A DNA stretch of 64,000 bases, from NCBI GenBank assembly GCA_009741485.1, contig CM019216.1, positions 56,028,918-56,092,917 on the forward strand, read 5' to 3'. Below the pieces are notes generated by a model, which saw nothing but the letters and a program-made list of their open reading frames with translations, made no database searches and had not been told where the DNA came from. Below are positions 24,961 to 37,739 of the stretch, piece by piece. Made by a program: the position numbers and the translations under genes. The DNA is from Malurus cyaneus samueli. Lineage: Eukaryota; Chordata; Aves; Passeriformes; Maluridae. Numbering within the stretch: the first letter of the stretch is position 1; each line of letters opens with the position of its first letter.

Positions 24961-26225
24961 ATATGAAGAATTAATGCTTGCTTATTTCCAGCTGATATAC
25001 TTTAGCTGAATTAATACAAGTAAGCACCAAAATTCATCCTTTTAGAACATCAAGTGTGACGTGAAATAAGCAAGTGAAAGTGCAGACCAGTTCTGAGCAG
25101 CCCCATAAAGCGGTGTATCCCCACTGTTTGTCAGTAGGAACTGGAGGTTCTGCTGAAATAAAAAGTATTTGAGCAACCAAGGGGAATTTTTCAAGCCCAG
25201 CAGTTGAAATGTTTTAACAATTGCATCTTTGCCTAATCCTGCCTCACAAAGCAAGCACAGTATTTGTCAAGATCACAAAGTACCCAGAATTTTAGAGCTC
25301 AGAAGTCCCAAATTCCAGCCTCCTCTTCTTTTTGTATGCTGCTTTCTGTAAAAAGAAAAATATTAGAAGGTTTTGAGAGGCTCCCCAGATTGACGTCTGC
25401 TGTTCGATACCCACCTAATGAGCTGCTTAACAACTGTTACCAAAATTAATGAGTCAAGTCACAGTTGTAATTACCATATTGCAGATCACAGTATTGTATT
25501 AGATTACCATGGACTTCTATTTAGGAATATTTACACCATGACGACTGTTTAAAATGTGCTCCAGTGTTTCAGCAGATTGCATTGCCTCATAGCCCACATT
25601 TATTAGGTTAGGCAGGAGTCACAGGAGTCTTATCATGAATTCTTTGGTTCCAGCTTGCAGGGATCAATGAAGAGCTAATCTTAATGTTAAGAATATCCAG
25701 GTATTGAAAAATGCACAAATGTTAAAAGGAACTTAATCGTATGTGTAAACACACACAGCAAAGGAGCAAATCTCTGGGTGATGAAAACAGCAGTCTGGGG
25801 CCAGAAGCAAATGGTTTACTATCAGAGTATAACTGGACATAAATTAGTATGATTTAACTCCTGCTTCAGGAGAGAAGTGGAATGTTCAGAATTCCATGCT
25901 CCAGCAATTTAGGATAACCAAGCATAGTTTTCTTTACATAAAGCCATGACTTCTTCTCTGCAGAAAGAGGTAAGAAACAGTTCTGCACAACGATATCCTA
26001 TATATTATATTGAAAAGGCTGTAATTTTACCTTTGTCTTATTTCACTCTCTGGTAATGAGCAAATTGCTCTTTGCTTTACGAAATCAGATGATGTGGAAA
26101 TAGTGTTCTTGTGCATTTGTATTTAGCTCCTATTTGTTTACCACTAATAATGCTTCAGTAGGCAGCAGTATGTATCTGTGTGAGTACAAATATTTTTATA
26201 TATACATATATATATATTTAAATAC
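24961..26225. other. Unique non-coding stretch
   Basis: AT-rich unique sequence with a short TA-rich microsatellite at about 26198-26220 at its right end. No coding or RNA feature was recognised. Confidence 0.4.
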
Positions 26226-26745
26226 ATACAAGGCACCTGAGCAAGTGCAGCAAACCAGCTGTTCAAGGTTTGCCACTAGAGCCAGATATCACAACAGGGA
26301 AACACTTCCAGGAGTCTCTCCTCCATTTGTCCAGCCCCATTCACCTCTCTGCAGCCCCCAGCACCTCACCATGTTCATGGAAGAGGGCTTGTCCATGCTA
26401 CCCCTGCTCCTGTGCAGGCCATTGCCTACCAAAACCAGGGGGTGCATCCATGGCCTGATGGATAACTTAGGGGGACCTGCAATGACTGAGCGTTTGGAGC
26501 ACTTACCTTTGAATCTTGAAAGGGCAATTGCAGAATGGCTGGTCTCGTTCCCCCCATTTCCTTCTCCAGAGAGAGCCTGTTAGTACAGACAAATGAGGCA
26601 AGTCAGCAACATCCACCCGGGCAGGATATATGGAGCCAATTCAAGGGTAGGTGGGTAGCAGCTGCAGTCCTGCCAGTGAAATACTACAGTCGTTGCCATT
26701 GTGCAGTGAGTCATCAAGTCCCCTTTATTTACACCTTCATATAAG
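26226..26745. other. GC-richer patch, unidentified
   Basis: A stretch of about 500 bases visibly richer in G and C than its surroundings, with C-rich runs near 26325-26420. The plus strand has an open frame of 149 codons (26134-26583) and a second of 69 codons (26535-26744). The translations are proline-, leucine- and cysteine-rich without a recognisable domain, and the first starts in a TA microsatellite (low-complexity YIYIYIY), so I do not call a gene. It could be the relic of an LTR or another retroelement, or a lineage-specific insertion. I cannot assign it. Confidence 0.3.
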
Positions 26746-27773
26746 TGCTGGCAAACACTGATTTATGTGCTGAAACCTGAGAACTGGGGTATGGGCATGT
26801 TAAAAGAAGAAACACGAGCACATGCATGCACTGACTAGCAACATATCTTCTGTTTGTCCAGGAGAATTTTAAGCCACGCAGACCTGAAACAGATTGACCT
26901 TTTATTACTTTGGAATTGAGGACAGATTTCCACTTTAAAGGCTCAATTATATTGCTGGGCTTGTTTGCTTTTTACGATTTTAGAGGATGCCATGGTAACT
27001 TGGGCAATGAAACTGAGCTTAGGCTGTTTTATGTGTTGAATTTCAAGCCCTGAATTGTAGTTTGCAATTTTCATCAATTTGGTGCCTGAAAAATTATTAT
27101 ATTTACATTTGAAGTGCAAGTTATAAGGACTGGTATTTGACAACATTTTTCAGATTTCTGCCTGGTTTTACCAGTTGGAGAAAGTGGAGTTATTCTGGGA
27201 AGCATGTGTTTGCTGGCCTTTTCAGAGAGTTTGATAGATTAATGATTTCTGAAGTTCACCTATAAACAACTGATCTTCCGTAAAATCCATTCTACCAAGT
27301 ATTTTTGAATGGAATATCTACTCTGATTTCACTAGGAGAAATTTAATTATTTGGATAACCAGGCAGAGACTTTTATTTGTTTTCTCTCCACCTGCAGAAT
27401 TGCTTGTTTTAGAGGCCTAGTGCTTTAACAATCTATTGACCTCTTCAGGAAAGAGGCACCTTGCAGCTAAAGTTGGTTCACCGTATGGTTATTGGAAAGT
27501 TCTGACACAGATGCTTTATGTGAGGCAGTGCCAGGGTGCAGCAAAAATGTGTGTGCTAGAACCAGTTTTTAGCACTTTCTGTGTGTTTTAGAGATGTAGG
27601 AAAGCATCAGTAAACATTATGGTTCAAGTCTGCATTTGAAACCACAGCTGTCCAGGTAGTAAGTTTTCCTAACAGGGGATCTTCCAAAGTACTGATCAAA
27701 ATATGAACACTTCCACTGCTGGATGAAAGAAATCAGATTTATTTCAAGGTATTATTTAGTAGATCCTTATAAA
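26746..27773. other. Unique non-coding stretch
   Basis: No gene or repeat was recognised between the GC-richer patch and the purine tract. Confidence 0.4.
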
Positions 27774-27895
27774 GTGAGGGAGTGCAAGGGGAAGGGAGGG
27801 AGAGGAATAATGGAAGGAGGAAGGGAACAAGCAAGGGAGAGAGGGAGGAAGAAAGAAAAGAAGGGATGGAAGGGATGGAAGGAAAAAGAAAGAAA

Positions 27896-27975
<80 letters not shown>

Positions 27976-27976
27976 A

Positions 27977-28060
<84 letters not shown>
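27774..28060 (+). repeat. Polypurine tract ending in (GAAA)n microsatellite
   Basis: The whole 287-base segment is nearly pure purine on the plus strand. The left part (27774-27880) is an irregular mix of GGA, GGGA and GGAA motifs, with two close copies of 'gggatggaa'. The right part from about 27882 is a GAAA array of roughly 41 units, with one longer unit (GAAAA) near 27975 that shifts the phase, and it ends sharply at 28060. Five overlapping ORFs of 103-122 codons on both strands are products of the repeat (Lys/Glu/Arg-rich on plus, Phe/Ser/Leu-rich on minus) and are not genes. Long mirror-symmetric purine tracts of this type can adopt triplex (H-DNA) structure and are usually length-polymorphic. 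Confidence 0.97.
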
Positions 28061-30684
28061 GCCAGCACATGCGCACATAACTTACTAGTCAGTGTGTAGA
28101 CCTTCATACAGAAGAGTGTGTGTGAGGGGGTTAATAATTTTTGTATTAGTATATGAATCTGTTTATTGAGTCAGAGAAATCTCTGGTGTTTTGTTATGTA
28201 ACAGCAAGTACACAATGAGATTTAAGAAACTGGAGTGTCAGATGCTCTAAAATATATCATCCATACAGACTTTTCAGGAGTGCCTGTCCTCTGGTTTAGA
28301 ACTGATCACCTTTTTATTTTCTTATTTAGGGAGAAAAGGTTAACAATTATCTGACTAGACATTCTGTGTCACTGAGAACAAGCAAATCTGGCACGTGAAT
28401 TCTTAATTTTATTTTTAGGCACCTAATTTGTTTTCCCATTTGAAGATATCTTGTGCTAAAATCGTAGGCTGCTGATCACTTGTTTTTTCTCCTGCAGTGA
28501 ATGTAATTGGGCACTCTTAACCGTAGCACAACGGTTTTAAATGACACAGAAAGTAAACGAAGGCTGCTAGATTAAAGGGAAGGCTCTCAATAGATTTGTG
28601 ATTAACTTGCAACTATAATAAGAAATTACATGAAAATAGGAATGAGTAGGAAAGGTTAACCAGCTAAGACAGGAAATTATTTCGACAGCAGGGGGGGTGA
28701 AAAAGAAAGGAAAGATGGTCTCTTTACAGATATACTTCTGACATCAGGTGTTTCTCAAGAGCAATACACCAGAGCTAAGAAGATGTGTCTTGTAAGGCTA
28801 AAAGATACAGTTCAGATTAGGGATCAGGATTTGTTCTGGTTCTCATCACTAGCTTTCTGCCTAGCCCAATACTTCAATTTCTCTTCCTTCCTGTTTAGCT
28901 TATAAACTCATTAAGAGTTTGTGTAATGCTCAATGACACATTCTACAGACTGGAAGCTACACATATAACTTGACAACAGATAAAATTTTCCATTCTCACA
29001 CGTCTCAGCCCTGTACTCACTTGCAAAATGATTGCTCAAAGTGGCAAAATGTACCAAAGATGAAGTCTATGCCCTGTTGTTATGAATACAAGGTTATGTG
29101 TGACTTTTAATTAAGAGCAGATAATGTTCCCACGGATAGTTAAGAATAATTTAATGCTTTAGTAGGGACCTCCCTTGTGAAAAAGGAGGAGAGATGAGAA
29201 GAGAAAAAAATAATGAATGAAATGTCTTTCTTGGCCAGATTGTCTGTTATACTAATAAAAGGTCAGAGTACTGGTCTTTCGACTGATAAAGGCAGTCAGA
29301 AGACCCTATCTTAATTTTCACAAAATTTTTAGAAATAGGATCACTTCTTCACAATAATTAATTTTTGAAATTTGTTTAAAAGTAGTCAATGGTTTTAAAA
29401 GTTATCAGGAAATGTCCTTTGAGACAACACACTCAGAGTGTTCCTATAGGGCTTGTTTTCTTGGGAAATCAGTTTTCAAAAACTCCACTCTCATTTTTTC
29501 CAATAACTTAGCTTGTACAGTTTGCAGCATGCATTCCAGATGAATCAGTCATCACAACACAGTGCAGTTCCTGCTCTATGTAAGCAACAGTTCCAAAGTG
29601 AATAACACTTTTTCTTGAGATTTGGAAGATCTTTTATTACGAGGTGACCCACATAGGTCAGATTCAGACCTACTGTAGTTCTACTAAAAGGAACGGAATT
29701 GTTTCAGAGATGAATTTGCCCTGTAAACTCTCTTGCACTTGTCTCAGTTTGGGTCAGCTATCTACTCTGCCCTGAGTGGTTTTGATTTCTTGAATCAGCT
29801 CAGGATTCTCTCTTTTAATAGCTTAATTATATTTTTTCCTCTTACCACAGCACTGACACAGCATGTCCTTTCCTGGTCTGAACAGAACTACAGTCAGTAA
29901 CATGAATCCAGAATGAATGGCCATTGCCCTACAGTATTAGGTTTGCACATTCTGTTGCAGCCAGTTACACAGTCAGACAGCTGCTCTTTACCCCTTCCAG
30001 CCCCTGCGAACTCAAGGAGGTCACAGAGGGAAAACACAGTAGTGCTTGCCCTGTACTGCTTTACGGGTTTACGTTAACGAGTAAAATAATGCTGGGCTTC
30101 ACCCTGGAGGCATGTTGCTGTTGTACCCTTTTCTCTGTGGTTAAAAATAAATATTTTTTAAAAGAACAAGTTATTCTGTATGATCCAAAAAATAGAAAAA
30201 TTAACCAGAGCGCAGTTACTGTCTGTACAAAAGATGCAATGCCCTCGAGTTTATTCTTTGCTTTTTACATACTTCAGTTCTTACATCTTGTAAGCATCTC
30301 TTTACTTAAGAAAACTGGATTTCACTTACTTGCAACTATGATTACAGCAAATCATACATTCCATAAGGACCATAATGTAGGGATCACATCAAGGAGGGGA
30401 ACAAATGTTTCACAAATCACTCGAAATTATAGCAGGGATTTTCTTGAACAAATACTGTTTCTTCTACTAATCTTCACCTTCTAATCAGCACTTCATCAGA
30501 ATCATTCATAAGAAACTTTATGACAAAAAATGGTGTTGTAGTGTTCAGGTGTAAGCAGATGCCTTCTAAGGCTGGGCTCAGACAAGAGGTCCTGTATGAA
30601 GAGAAGTGCAGACTCAACTTCTCTCACCATACAACTATCACTCTACCAATAAAAAACTGTGTAAGAGCTGGAAACATCAGTCTG
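28061..30684. other. Unique non-coding stretch with longest clean ORF
   Basis: No repeat family was recognised. The longest ORF in the window that is not made by a simple repeat lies here (29924-30484 plus, 186 codons, ending before the CR1 fragment). Its translation has no domain, signal or membrane pattern I recognise. It starts at an unremarkable ATG, and its AT-rich third positions match the background, so I treat it as chance. Confidence 0.4.
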
Positions 30685-31650
30685 TGGATCCACCTGAAGG
30701 GCACCCAGGACTCCAGATGTGTCACCAGGATTGAGTAGAAGGGAAGAATCACCCCTCTCAAACTTACAGCAATGCTTTTCCTAATGCACTGTATAGGATA
30801 CCACTGGCCTTTTTTGTCAGAAGGGCACACTGCTGGCTCATGGGCACCTGCTGCACACCAGAAACCCTAGGTCATTCTCTACAAAGTCAATCTCCAGCCT
30901 GAACTGTCGCATGGGATTATTCCCCCCCAGCAGCATTTTGTACTCGCCTTTGTGAAACTTCATGGGGTTCCTCTGCCCTCCTCTTTTCTGCAGCTGGATG
31001 AGTCTGGAAATAACTCTGAATGGCAGTACAGCCACTCACTGTACCAATAACTCCTCCCAGTTTTATATCATCAGCCAACTGACTGAGGCTGCACTCTGCA
31101 CTATCAGCCACATCATTAATGGAGATGTTAAACAGAACTGACCCCAGTGTCAATCCTGGCATGCACCATGAGTGACTTGTCTCCCTCAGGCTGTGGAGCA
31201 GACTATCTGGGTTGGTTCAGCATGACTTTTCATTCTTCATTCAGTGGTGCCTACTCCTGGTCATTTTCTTGTCCTTCACATGCATAGAAAGGGTTCACCA
31301 TCTTGCCAGAAATCAAGAAAAGGCTGACCAGCCTGTAGTTCACCAGATTCATGCCTTTCACGAGCAAAGGAGTGGCATTCACTCTCCTTCACTTTTCAGG
31401 ATTTTTTTCAGTTGACACAACCTTGCAAAGACAGTAGGACTTGGGAGTGCAACCCATAAGGGCCTCCAAACTTGTGTATGTTCAGTCTGTTTACATGCTA
31501 CCTAACCTGCTTTTTATCTGCCAGGCAGGTCAGTCTTCCTTTCTCCAGTTCTTCCCACTGGTCTTGGGCCTGGAATCCTGTAGGCCAATCTTGCTGGTAA
31601 AGACTGGGGAGGAGGTAGCACTGAGGCAGCTGTCACTGGGCTTCAAACAG
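30685..31650 (-). mobile_element. CR1 LINE ORF2 reverse-transcriptase fragment, antisense
   Basis: Read on the minus strand, the blocks follow CR1 ORF2 order. A 'cagtctttaccagcaagatt' segment (VFTSKI; CR1 has FASVFTSK) lies near 31590-31610, and a 'ctgaacatacacaagtttgg' segment (LDIHKS-like) near 31465-31485. The NYRLVS motif (CR1 NYRPVSLT) is near 31325-31345. The core RT palm follows: LGSVLFNISINDV near 31105-31145 and then LADDIKLGG at about 31052-31078. LADD replaces the usual FADD active-site box. After a frameshift near 31000-31030 the frame continues as MKFHKGEYKMLLGGNNPMRQ to about 30895. A further block, VILPFYSILVTHLE, lies at about 30700-30745. The copy lacks the C-terminus, the 3' UTR and the whole endonuclease, has frameshifts and stops, and is inactive. 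The upper boundary could extend somewhat beyond 31650. Confidence 0.88.
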
Positions 31651-34600
31651 GTGCTGTAAACAGCTTTCTGCAAACAGAATGTCTGTCTCTGGATTACTTT
31701 TCATGGCCATCTGTAGGATCAGGCAAATCCTGCTCTACGTGTTAAACATTGGTCATCTCGAGCTGTCACTGCAGCCACAAATGGAGAAAAAATTAGGTAA
31801 GAAGACCAAACAAAAGAATTTTCTAGAGTATCTGAATATGCCATCTAAACAATACAAATGTATCCCAGTGTTTGCATTTGGCTTCTGGCCATTCACCTCC
31901 CCTGCGAAATAAGCTTTCAGTCTCCAAAACTGTCTAGCAAGCTCCTTTCATAAGTGCAGTAGGTGTGCAAGAGAGGTAACACAAGTATAAAGGAGCTGAA
32001 ATAAACTCACTCTAACTTTAGGCAACAGAAAGGGATGTAATATTCTTGTATCATGATGGGAAGGAGCAATGTGTTCTTCCATGGAACTCTGAATCTGCAG
32101 GACAGACCCCAGCCAGATGGAAGATTAAAAAAGAGTAGGCTAAACATTGAGAATTTAAGACAGTAAAAGGTGGACACTGTGTAAAAACAAAAGCAGATGG
32201 AAAACCACTATTTTACTTTACAAGCTGCATTACTCCCTCCTCAAGTGAGATTAGCGCATTCACGCAGACGAAAATGCAATCCTTTGAAACAACTCAAAGT
32301 CCGAGAGCTGTTTTGTGGTCCCTCAGTCATCTTCCTGCTATTCACAGGCATCCTGTGTCTGTAGACTTCTCAAATGCTGCTCCTCAGAGACACTCGCCTG
32401 ACTCTTGGCTGGAGCATCTCTGCATTGCTAACGAGCACACTTCCTTCCATGCAAGGCTCTGTACTCTCATCTGATCCTGTTTCCTAGCATTCGTCCATTC
32501 AATCATATCCTGCTTTGAACTTTTGCCCTTTTTAACTCTCTATGCAGGCTTACAATCCTCAGACATAAAAATACATAGATATACTTACGTTTATCTCCCA
32601 CAGCCAGAGCAGCCTCAGGGATAGTGATTTAACGGCTCCTGTTCTGAGGATAAAGTTGTTTATAAATATGGATGTAACTGGGCATACCAGTGGGAGGCAA
32701 CTACACAGTATCCCCAGGTGTCTCTCTAGGAGATCAAATTCATTTAGTAAAGCATCCTTCTAAATGCGTACCCACACTCGCACACGTATGCACACACACA
32801 CAGCAGCTCTTTAAACGGGCACAAAACATGGATCTTTTCCACTAATACATGAAAGGAAGTTGTTAGAATGGTGCAAGAGTCAAAGATCCCGATTAATTTG
32901 GTCTGTGCCGCAGAAAAAAATTCTTTCACAGGAATATGCATAAACACAGAGAGGATCATTTTCTCCTAGAAGCTAATTTCTTGCAAAATGAGAAGGCTGC
33001 ATCTCTGGAGGAGGCTGCCTGGACAGGGCTGCTTCCCCCATTCAGTTCTCAGAGGTTCGCTATAAGAAAACCGGACACCCTGGAATTCTGCTCAGGCAAA
33101 CCACTCAGTCCAATACATAAAAACCTGACAGTGCAGTTAGTATCTTCTGCTAATATTGCAGTGTTTCTTTGGGCTGTTTGTCAGGAGTGGAATCCTTCTT
33201 TGCTCTTAATCCATGAGACAGCAGGCAAAGTTCATGCTGGCTGCTGCAGAAGGGGTGGTGGCGCTGCAGGCAGCAGGAGCAGCTCTCACTGCAGCAGAAC
33301 ACACATTTTAGCCTGTAACTTTTGCTAAAGTGGGATAATTTGACAAAGGGTTTTGCATCCTAGAGTACAGGTGTGAATGCCACTGTGTGCTCAGATTAGA
33401 CAAACAACATTACAAAAAAGGATGTTTGTAAAGATAACTGATGAATAAGAAAACAGCTAGTGGCATAACCTTTCAAATTATCTGAATAACCAATCAAGTT
33501 CATGGAGGTATAACCTTTTAAAATCATTAGATTTTGTAAGCAGATGTAAAAATAATTAACTTCAAATTATGCAACCAGAGAATAATATAAACTGCAGATT
33601 TCAAAGTCAGAGCAACTGTGGTTACAAAAGCAAGCAAACACTACTTGGAGAATGCAGACATCTTCTGTTGGTTTTCAGGTGAGCCATTCATAGCCAGACC
33701 AGCATGTTTGACTTCTTTTTAACTTTCTCTGTCCATTCTAGAAATATTCCTTCTCTGAACCTCTGAATCACTGGCTTTATCACTGCTTATATGATAGTAG
33801 TTCCCAAGATGATGCAGAGCCATTTACAGACACTAGAAATCAAGTCCAAATCATCTCAGTTTTTTAGTTGTATTTATAAAAGGAAATATTAAAATGATAC
33901 TAGAGACAAAGAGGAAAATTGATTCTGAGTCATATTATTTTCTTTTTCAAATCCTGATAGGCACATTTAAACAGAAGTGAAAGAAGGCAAACCTGAAGAG
34001 ATTTCTCAAATGACAAGAGTGTGCAAAATATTGTATGAGGCAAAGAAGGTGGGAGGAAACACATCCTTGGTGCAAAGCACTGCTGAAGAAACCTTTCTTT
34101 CTGGTAGGGAAGCCTGGTAGGACAGTCAAAGATGGATGGTGAGAAGTAAAAAGGCCACAGACCTGAAAAGGATAAAGAAACTAAATGAGTGAAAAAACAC
34201 CAGTGGCATAGGGATGACAGAAAACCATAAGATGGGAAAAACAGACAACCTGAAAGTGGCCTTTACAAATAGATAAACAAGTTGCCAAGTATTTTTCTCA
34301 GTTTTGCCTATGAGCTGACCATGGAAGTGTTCCTATTCCTGGCTCAGCTGAGATGACCTCTGCTCACTGATAAAAGGTTACTCACTTCACTGTCTCATCT
34401 GGTTTGCAGAGTGAGAAGGATGGAGACTTCATATGAGGTTTCAGATTCTTCTGCATTACAAGAAAGCAACTTAAGACTTTAAAAAAAAAGGTGAAAAAAA
34501 ACCAACAGAGAAGTTCTTCACTTCCCTCCTATCTGTTGCCCTGGTATCTAAATTATCTTCTAGGCTCTGTGCCCAAAATCTTTATGTGGTACTCCAGAAA

Positions 34601-37600
34601 TGCAGAGCAATCTTTCTTTACCTGAGAGTGGAAATTAGTGTTAGTATAAAGAGAACAACTCTTCTAGGATTTACTGAACTCCAAGGGCTTGGTCAGCTGT
34701 GGAAATTTTTTCCATTATGACTAGTTTCCATATCACTGCAATATGCTGTTGAAAGTGTCTGTAAGATTAAAATCTGCTGTTACATCAGTGTAAAGCTAGC
34801 ACAAGGCAGACAGTTTTTATCTGCCTTGGTATCTAAAATGTTTCTGCATTTAAAATCTTGCAGCATGGCAATATCTATTTTGGACTGTATTTACATGGAG
34901 GGCTTAACCTGCTCTCAAATTGCAGAAAAGGTCTTAAAAGGATGTCTGGGTACATACAAGGATTCTAGCAGACTCAAACTTTGAGGACAATGCCTGAAAC
35001 CTAGCACTCTTTGACAGATGGGGCAGGACTTGGGTGCAAATTCCTGACTCTCCAAAGGATACGTTTGGCTGGGCCTGAAACAGGGTGAGAGTCTCCTGGT
35101 CATAATCTTGCCACATGAAGGTGGCCTCTGAAAACCAAATTTTAATGCACAAACGGTTCCACCTGCCCTTCTGCCCATCTTACTTAATTATGAAAATGAT
35201 AAATACTTCCAAAAGTTTTCTAGAGCCATTTTTGTTTGCCTCCAGCCATTCTCTCCAAAAGTGGTCGAAGGCAATTCTTATAAACTTTTGATCCTCTCTG
35301 CACCCAAGGTCAGCACAGGCAATGAGAGGAAGATTTACCAAATGGCATATTTTATGACACCTTAATCCACACTCCATAATAATGCAGTCAACATTTTTTT
35401 TCTCAGTAATGGACCATTTATTTCTTTATTTTGTTTTCATTGTTTTTAAAAGGCTGTTAGGAAGACCTGTCTGCATTTTCCTTAGAGATTAGCAGAAGGG
35501 GAAGGATGGATGCTTATCACCCACCACCTGGAGAAGCTAAACTCACAAAAGGACATGAAGCTTAGACACAGACTTGTAAGGCTTGACTCCCTGCCAAAGC
35601 AGAGCTTGAGCACAATTACCCAAAGTCGTGCCAAAGTTGACTGGCCACCTGCTAGAACAGGAGCTAGAAATGAAAGCAACACCTGCAAAATAAGACCAGG
35701 AAGGTGGGGGGAGGAGTTGCCCTTGAAAGGGAAGCAACAGAAACAGGCAGCAAAAGACTATACTGAGAACAAAAGTTTTCAAATAAATTAGTCTCAAAGT
35801 CATGTCTGAGGGTTCAGCAAGGAAAATAGTTCTTATAAATAAAGCAAGAAGAGGAACCATGCCACAATCAAAACTGTTGATCCTGATTCTGCTCAGACTG
35901 ATAATTTGATGTTTGTATTTCATCAGCATTTCTGAAGACAGCAAAACAGCAGTAATGAGTTCTTGAAGCCCTGGTTATTCATAGATGCTGTCATTATCCA
36001 TTAATACTTCCCCATTCATGAACAGTTCAGGTAAGACATAAACTACAAGTATAAAATACCTTGGAGTTAACTAATCTCTAAGAAATATTATATATTGGTA
36101 TCCATGCAGAAGTTTCTCCTGAGTCCCTCTTCTACTTAATAGTTTTCATTGATTTGTTTATTGCATAGACAACTCACCAGTATATGCTCAAGACTGTTTC
36201 TAGATAGACTGTCTGGGATTGTGATTATGAAAAATTAGTCAACTGTAATACCAGCACTATGTTATTTATTGCTTGAAAATAACAAAATCATCATTCAGGC
36301 TGCATGCTCACCACAGCAGATGTCATGTCAACCTCTCATATTCCTTGTTAAACAAAGAAATACAGGTCCAAGCTGAACTCCCTAGTCCTATATATGTAAC
36401 TCTGAGAACTAAAATTGAGGTACCAGGTTGAAGTACCCAACAACCAAGTGCAGTGTGCTAAGGAGGTAAAGCACAATTCTGAAAGAATTGATTGATGGTG
36501 AAAACAGCCCTTCTTTTCTACATTGTTTTGCAATACAGAAGAAGAGCTGAAGCAAACAAGTCTGCAAATACAGGAACATCTTACTCAGAAGAAAAAAAAA
36601 AACAAAAATAGAGAAAGAAGCAACTTGGTGTCAACTTGGTGTCAATTCTGGACAAGCAGATGATACAGGCTGGCTGCTGTGCAATTTCAGTAGAAGTTTC
36701 CCACTTAAAAATAATTTAAGCTCCTTATGCACCATTTAAAATATATAAATAAATGTTAGGGATGCAGAAGTACATCTTTAGCAAATCCTCTGAACCTCTC
36801 AGAGGAGGGTTCACATAGAAATTAATCTCCATAATACTGATATTGCTGGTTTTATTACTGTTTATATTGCCTTGGCTCTTAGAAATCTGCCTAGATACTC
36901 CTTTTAGCAGGAATCAATTAATTTTTCTTGTATCAAAAAATTACCGCCTTTAATACCTTTCTTGAAGGATGCAACATCTGAAGAAAATCTGAATGTGAAA
37001 GTTTCTTTGTTCCACAGAAAAAACAAACAAAATGGGAGTAGTTAGTAGCCAGCAATGGATAAAATCCATTGCCTGATGCATATTACAGTCCACACCTTTT
37101 GCTCCATCTAAAAGCAAAAATCTGAAATAGAGTGTTTCTGTGATGGCCATCCACTAGGACCACAAGAAGCTCCACCATCTAATCATTACAACAAAATTCA
37201 TGGTTTTAAGAAATAACATATGTTTGTTATGCTCTATAAAAGAGGATAAAACCCAATTCCATGAGTAACAATTTTTGCCTTCTCTTTCAGTTTACATTCT
37301 TTGTATGCATGTCCTTTTCTAATATCACACTTAATGGCAATAAATGGCTCCAAAATTAGTGCAGAGGAGTGTCTGATAAAATTGGATTCTATACCTGATT
37401 GGCATTGATGTTGGCTAGACGTTGCAAAAAAAGGAAGGCATAGGTTATATACATGTTTTATTTACATTTTTAAAAGAAGTGAGAAACAAAAAATGTAGTC
37501 TGAGCTTCTCTGCAGAGCATTTACAGTGGATTCAGCCTTGGTGATGTATGAGTCTCCTGAGCCAATTTCGAGACTGCACAGTCCCCTTCCCTTTATCTTC

Positions 37601-37739
37601 ATCAACTGTGTCCTAGTGGGCTGAAAAACACAGTTATTTTAGCCACTTCTCACATTTCTAGATGAACCCTTTCTTCAATCAAAGATGATGAAGTGAAATG
37701 AAATTATGAAAGGCAGAAAACATAGAGCCCAAAGTGTGA
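31651..37739. other. Unique non-coding stretch
   Basis: About 6 kb without a recognised exon, RNA gene or clear transposon. Minor items are an 11-base tandem duplication (aacttggtgtc twice) at about 36622-36645 and a short A-run near 36590. The 130-codon ORF at 32936-33328 (plus) ends in a Gly/Ser/Cys-rich low-complexity segment and has no recognisable domain. Confidence 0.4.

Noticed and set aside
26134..26583. 149-codon plus-strand ORF
   Set aside because: It begins inside a TA microsatellite (Tyr-Ile repeats) and continues as low-similarity Pro/Leu-rich sequence. I kept the region only as an unidentified GC-richer patch.
27723..28107. Five overlapping ORFs (103-122 codons) rich in Lys/Glu/Arg on plus and Phe/Ser/Leu on minus
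   Set aside because: All are translations of the GAAA/TTTC repeat. A stop-free simple repeat is open in several frames, and there is no domain or start context.
32936..33328. 130-codon plus-strand ORF with a Gly/Ser/Cys-rich end
   Set aside because: The tail comes from CAG/GGC-rich low-complexity DNA at 33235-33300. There is no homology I recognise and no splice or promoter context.
33740..36900. Loose similarity between about 33755-33805 and 36790-36870 (cctctgaa...ggctttatcactgcttatat versus ...ggttttattactgtttatat)
   Set aside because: It could be two copies of an old repeat, but the shared segment is about 20 bases and the flanks do not align by eye. Not enough to call.
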